Below, in pieces: positions 60,920 to 64,000 of a stretch of 64,000 bases of DNA (positions are counted from its first letter, which is position 1; each line of letters starts with the position of its first letter). Made by a program: the position numbers and the translations under genes. The notes beneath the pieces are model-generated. The model searched no databases. It was given only the letters and a program-made list of their open reading frames with translations, and was not told the DNA's origin. The DNA is from Azospirillum oryzae (lineage in GTDB: Bacteria > Pseudomonadota > Alphaproteobacteria > Azospirillales > Azospirillaceae), in assembly GCF_008364795.1 (NCBI RefSeq), contig NZ_VTTM01000014.1, forward strand, positions 1 to 64,000, written 5' to 3'.

Positions 60920-61753
60920 ATGCCGAACTCAGCCTATGTCCTGACCGTCGCCGGCCTGACCGACGTCGGGCGCACCCGCTCCCGCAACGAGGATAGTTTC
61001 CAGGCCAGCAGCGACTGTGAATTCGCGGTCGTCTGCGACGGAATGGGTGGCCATGCCGGCGGCGACATCGCCAGCGGCAAGGCGGTGGAGGTGATCTGCG
61101 GACTTCTGCGCGATCATGCGCCGATCGAGCCGATCACGCTGGTGGACGGGATTTCCGTGGCGGACCACGACGATGCCGACCGCACCTTGACCGACCCGGC
61201 GGGAGCCGAACCGGCGGTGCGCCGGGCCCTGTCGGTCGCGCGGTCGGCGGTGCAGCAGGCCAACCGGTCGATCTTCGACTTGAACACCGCCCGCGGATTT
61301 GCGCAGGGGCGCGGCATGGGCACCACGGTGGCTGGCGTCTGGCGGGTTCCCGGCACGGCGCAGATCGTGGTCTTCCACGCCGGCGACAGCCGGGTCTATC
61401 GCCTGCGCGATGGCGAGTTGCGCACCCTGACGCGCGACCACAGCCTTTACCAGATCTGGCTCGACAACGGTGGGCGGGGGACCGCGCCGCAGCGGAATAT
61501 CATCGTCCGGGCGCTCGGCACCGCGGAGGATGTGGAGCCGGAGGTCGGCGTGCATTCGCTGATGCCCGACGATGTCGTCATGCTCTGTTCCGACGGGCTG
61601 AACGGCATGCTGCCGGATGGGCTCATCGCCCGCATGTTGCGGGATGAGCCGGACCCGGCCCGCGCCGCCGCCGCCCTGGTCGACGCGGCCAACGCGGCCG
61701 GCGGTCAGGACAACGTCACCGTCGTGGTCGGGCGCTTCACCGCGACGGCGTGA
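60920..61753 (+). CDS. PP2C-family serine/threonine protein phosphatase
   Basis: 277 residues. The PPM metal-binding motifs are present in order: RTRSRNEDSF, VVCDGMGGHAGG, HAGDSRVYRLRDGEL, LCSDGLNGMLPD and GGQDNVTVVVGRF. The aspartates for two Mn/Mg ions are kept, so it should be active. It is soluble. An insertion with several aspartates (VADHDDADRTLTDP) lies before the helix that carries AVQQANRSIF. It is convergent with the kinase-like gene (8 bp between stops). Such pairs often act on the same substrate, for example in type VI secretion or cell-envelope control, but no such genes are in view. Confidence 0.9.
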   Translation: MPNSAYVLTVAGLTDVGRTRSRNEDSFQASSDCEFAVVCDGMGGHAGGDIASGKAVEVICGLLRDHAPIEPITLVDGISVADHDDADRTLTDPAGAEPAVRRALSVARSAVQQANRSIFDLNTARGFAQGRGMGTTVAGVWRVPGTAQIVVFHAGDSRVYRLRDGELRTLTRDHSLYQIWLDNGGRGTAPQRNIIVRALGTAEDVEPEVGVHSLMPDDVVMLCSDGLNGMLPDGLIARMLRDEPDPARAAAALVDAANAAGGQDNVTVVVGRFTATA

Positions 61754-61761
61754 TGCCGTCG

Positions 61762-63351
61762 TCAGGGGGCGGTGGCGATGAATCGCGCATCCGCCAGCGG
61801 GGCAGGGGCGTCGTCCGGTATGGTCGCCAGCGCGCCGGACAGGGCGGCCAGATAGTCGGCCGCCGGTTCCTGCTCCGGCCGCGGGGTTGGGAACAGGGGG
61901 GCCGCCGTGGCGATGGTCAGCAGCATCTCGGTGCCGAAGGGCGGGCCGATGGTCCAGTACCGGCCGGTCTGCGGCTCGCCGTCTCCGGCCTTTTCGCCAA
62001 GCCGGCGCGTTGCACCGGCGGCAAGTGCCGCTCCGCTGTCCGACGGGTTGGGCAGCAGGTGGACGACACTGCCGTCGATGGTGAAGTAATCGACCTGCAA
62101 CTGCACCGGACGGACGGGTGCCCGGATCTCAAGGACAAGGGGGTCGCCGGCACTCAGCGCCGGCCCCCCCAGCACAGTTGCCGTCAAAGGCTCCGCCAGC
62201 CCGCGATTGGCGTCCAGCGCCGTGGCGACGCTGCCCAGAGGCGCACAGAACTGCGCATCCGCATTGGCGAGGTCGAAGCCGTGGTCCCAGCCGGCGGCAA
62301 GGACCTCGACCGTCTCGCGCACCTCCGCCTCCGCCCGTTCCCCCGCCACGGTTCCGGAAACCAGCATCCGGCCGCCGGTCTTCTCCACCGTGACCAGCGC
62401 GCAGGGGACGGCGCGCAGCGCCTGTTCCATCGCCGCGACCGGCGGCTGCCTGCTCGCCGCCGGCGGTGAGGGGGGCGCAGAGGGAGTGGGGGCAGGGGTG
62501 GGAGGGGCAACCGCCACCGATTCTGCGGCCGGACTCTCAGCCACGGTGGGGGGAGGCGATGGCCAATTCAGGACCGTCACGGCAGCCACGACGCCACCCG
62601 CAAGAACCACTCCGCCGGCCCGCAACGGCCAGCGGCGCGAGCGTGCCGGCGCGACTGCCAAAGGTCGGGACGCCCCGGTCAGTCCGGTCACCGCAAGATG
62701 CAGGGAGGCCACGTCCGGAAAGGCGCCGCCGTCCCGCAGATCGGCCAGCAGAGCCGCGACCGCCGGCCGGTCTGCGTGACCCGCCAGGACCCGTTCCGTC
62801 AGGCGGGCGGCGGCCTCCAGATCGCCACTGCGGTTTGCGTCCAAGGCCGTCAGCGCCGCCCGGCCAATACCGGCGATCACAGCCGCCGATCCGCTGTGAT
62901 GGATGACGCCTGCGGTCAGCGCGCCATGCATGACCCCGGCCCGGTGTGCGGCGCTCAACGCATCCAGCACGCGGTCGAGCGTCGCGACCGCCTCGTCCCA
63001 CGCCAATGGACTGCTGTCCAGCCGCGCGGAAAGCGTCAGGCCTTCCACCGGCAGGGTGGCGACGAAGGCGATGCCCGCATGTTCACCGGACGCCAGGATG
63101 GCGGGGATCGCCGGGTGGGACAGTCGGGCCGCGGCGGTCGCCATCTGCCGGAACCGCTCCAGCCCGGCGGCATCGGCGCACAGGCGGGCCAGCGGCACCG
63201 TCCACAGCGCCACCGTCTGTCCGTTGCCGTCCAGCGCGCGGTGCAGCCGGGCATCGCCGTCCCGCCCGATCAGGTCGAGCAGCCGGTAACGGCCAAGCCG
63301 CCGCTCCTTCTCCGTCGTCGCCGATTCGCTCGCCGTCTCGCCGCGTCGCAT
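61762..63351 (-). CDS. Membrane pseudokinase with C-terminal DUF4384-like domain
   Basis: 529 residues. The N-terminal region (about 20-225) keeps the outline of a bacterial serine/threonine kinase (YRLLDLIGRDGDARLHRAL, then LSHPAIPAILASGEH). However, the ATP-anchoring Lys of VAIK is replaced in TVALW (Trp50), the catalytic loop HRDLK is HGALT (142-146) and no DFG is present (AGIGRAA). A membrane helix at about 243-262, a Pro/Ala linker and a C-terminal region follow. That last region, with GDPLVLEIRAP, LQVDYFTIDGSVVHLLPNP and RYWTIGPPFGTEMLL, resembles DUF4384. It is probably a non-catalytic envelope sensor or scaffold working with the convergent PP2C phosphatase. Confidence 0.78.
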   Translation of the reverse strand: MRRGETASESATTEKERRLGRYRLLDLIGRDGDARLHRALDGNGQTVALWTVPLARLCADAAGLERFRQMATAAARLSHPAIPAILASGEHAGIAFVATLPVEGLTLSARLDSSPLAWDEAVATLDRVLDALSAAHRAGVMHGALTAGVIHHSGSAAVIAGIGRAALTALDANRSGDLEAAARLTERVLAGHADRPAVAALLADLRDGGAFPDVASLHLAVTGLTGASRPLAVAPARSRRWPLRAGGVVLAGGVVAAVTVLNWPSPPPTVAESPAAESVAVAPPTPAPTPSAPPSPPAASRQPPVAAMEQALRAVPCALVTVEKTGGRMLVSGTVAGERAEAEVRETVEVLAAGWDHGFDLANADAQFCAPLGSVATALDANRGLAEPLTATVLGGPALSAGDPLVLEIRAPVRPVQLQVDYFTIDGSVVHLLPNPSDSGAALAAGATRRLGEKAGDGEPQTGRYWTIGPPFGTEMLLTIATAAPLFPTPRPEQEPAADYLAALSGALATIPDDAPAPLADARFIATAP

Positions 63352-63564
63352 CCCCACTCCTCGAACTGAGCCGCTGGTATAGCCGCAGCGCAGCGCGGCG
63401 GCCAAGCCCCGGGACACCTGTCCGCAAGTTTCTGTCCCGACGGCTGGCCCCTACGAAAGGCGAGGTCTTGTGACCACGAATGGCCGGTAACCTTTCGTTA
63501 GCCACGACAGGCGACTCTGGCGCCACGAACCGCTTATGCGATCTCCGGCGCGGAGCCTTCTGCC

Positions 63565-64000
63565 TTGCCCCAAACTTCTTCCCAGTCCCAACCGTCGGCC
63601 CCCAATGCGTCCTGGCTGAACGGGGCGGCGCTCTACCAGATCTATCCGCTGAGCTTCCGCGACCGCGGCGGCGATGGCTGGGGTGACCTCGACGGTGTGA
63701 TCGAGGGGCTGGACCATGTCGCCTCGCTGGGCGTCGACGGGGTGTGGATCAGCCCCTTCTACCCGTCGCCGCGCACCGACTTCGGCTATGACGTCGCCGA
63801 CCATCGCGCGGTGGACCCGCGCATGGGCAACCTCGCCGTCTTCGACCGGCTGATCGAGCGCGCCCATGGGCTGGGGCTGAGGGTGCTGGTCGATCTGGTC
63901 TGCGGCCACACGTCCAACGCCCATCCCTGGTTCGTCGACAGCCGGCGGTCGCGGGATGGCGACAAGTCCGACTGGTATGTCTGGGCGGACGCCAAGCCCG
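63565..64000 (+). CDS. GH13 alpha-glucosidase, N-terminal part
   Basis: The first 145 codons only. The frame is open to the window edge. A TTG start is chosen because GGAG lies nine bases before it and no ATG exists in frame. The (beta/alpha)8 barrel start is clear: LYQIYPLSFRDRGGDGWGDLDGV, GVDGVWISPFYPSPRTDFGYDVADH and LVDLVCGHTSNAHPWF. The last is conserved region I, where the usual Asn before His is Gly. The family hydrolyses or transfers alpha-glucosyl groups of maltose, sucrose or oligosaccharides in the cytoplasm. Catalytic residues lie beyond the window. Confidence 0.85.
   Translation, partial: MPQTSSQSQPSAPNASWLNGAALYQIYPLSFRDRGGDGWGDLDGVIEGLDHVASLGVDGVWISPFYPSPRTDFGYDVADHRAVDPRMGNLAVFDRLIERAHGLGLRVLVDLVCGHTSNAHPWFVDSRRSRDGDKSDWYVWADAKP

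Noticed and set aside
1..64000. CRISPR arrays, insertion sequences, prophage genes and tRNA genes
   Set aside because: None was recognised. The only long repeats are the three glycosyltransferase blocks. A tRNA scan was not possible without tools.

Overview
The window is GC-rich DNA (about two thirds G+C by eye) from an alphaproteobacterium, most likely a Rhodospirillales member close to Azospirillum. That placement rests on an alphaproteobacterial 23S rRNA 3' end, an FlbT flagellin regulator, an alphaproteobacterial-type flagellin, a SUV3-type RNA helicase, and a large exopolysaccharide locus with plant-polymer hydrolases. No insertion sequence, prophage, CRISPR array or tRNA gene was seen.

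Layout. (1) 1-203: 3' end of a 23S rRNA gene, with no 5S gene after it, then a strong bidirectional terminator. (2) 224-6472, minus strand: a compact operon of acyl carrier protein, AMP-forming ligase, AsnB-type amidotransferase, NadE-like ligase and GNAT protein, which looks like a unit for activating and amidating or acylating a surface-polymer building block. (3) 6810-26209: exopolysaccharide assembly and remodelling. It holds a deacetylase, three glycosyltransferases, an O-antigen-ligase-type polymerase, an initiating glycosylphosphotransferase, a flippase, a hexapeptide acetyltransferase, a GH5 enzyme that appears nested in a Calx-beta domain, a methyltransferase, a GH10 lipoprotein, a Wzz/BY-kinase copolymerase and a WecB/TagA/CpsF transferase. 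(4) 26641-35235: housekeeping and signalling genes, namely a SUV3-like helicase, gpmA, two small genes, a hybrid histidine kinase and a pentapeptide-repeat protein.

(5) 35426-61753: a flagellin modification and motility island. A GT-B glycosyltransferase and a tightly coupled eight-gene operon (pseI, spsF-like, two acyl carrier proteins, hydrolase, AMP ligase, SDR reductase, KAS III) lead into a flagellin gene. That gene has a sigma-54 promoter preceded by an array of palindromes. After it come flbT, a 1993-residue protein made of three TPR-glycosyltransferase modules, a 1184-residue two-module relative on the other strand, further TPR proteins, a TPR-methyltransferase, a FlaG-like protein, a YjfB-like protein and a FlgC-like protein. 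The simplest joint reading is that pseudaminic-acid-type sugars, possibly carrying a dedicated acyl group, are made here and placed on flagellin by soluble TPR-glycosyltransferases of the FlmG type. Three nearly identical 0.5-kb DNA blocks in the glycosyltransferase modules offer a way to change module number or invert the region.

(6) 60920-64000: a PP2C phosphatase convergent with a kinase-like membrane protein that has lost catalytic residues, then the start of a GH13 alpha-glucosidase running off the window.

All family calls are from reading sequence motifs; no database search was run.
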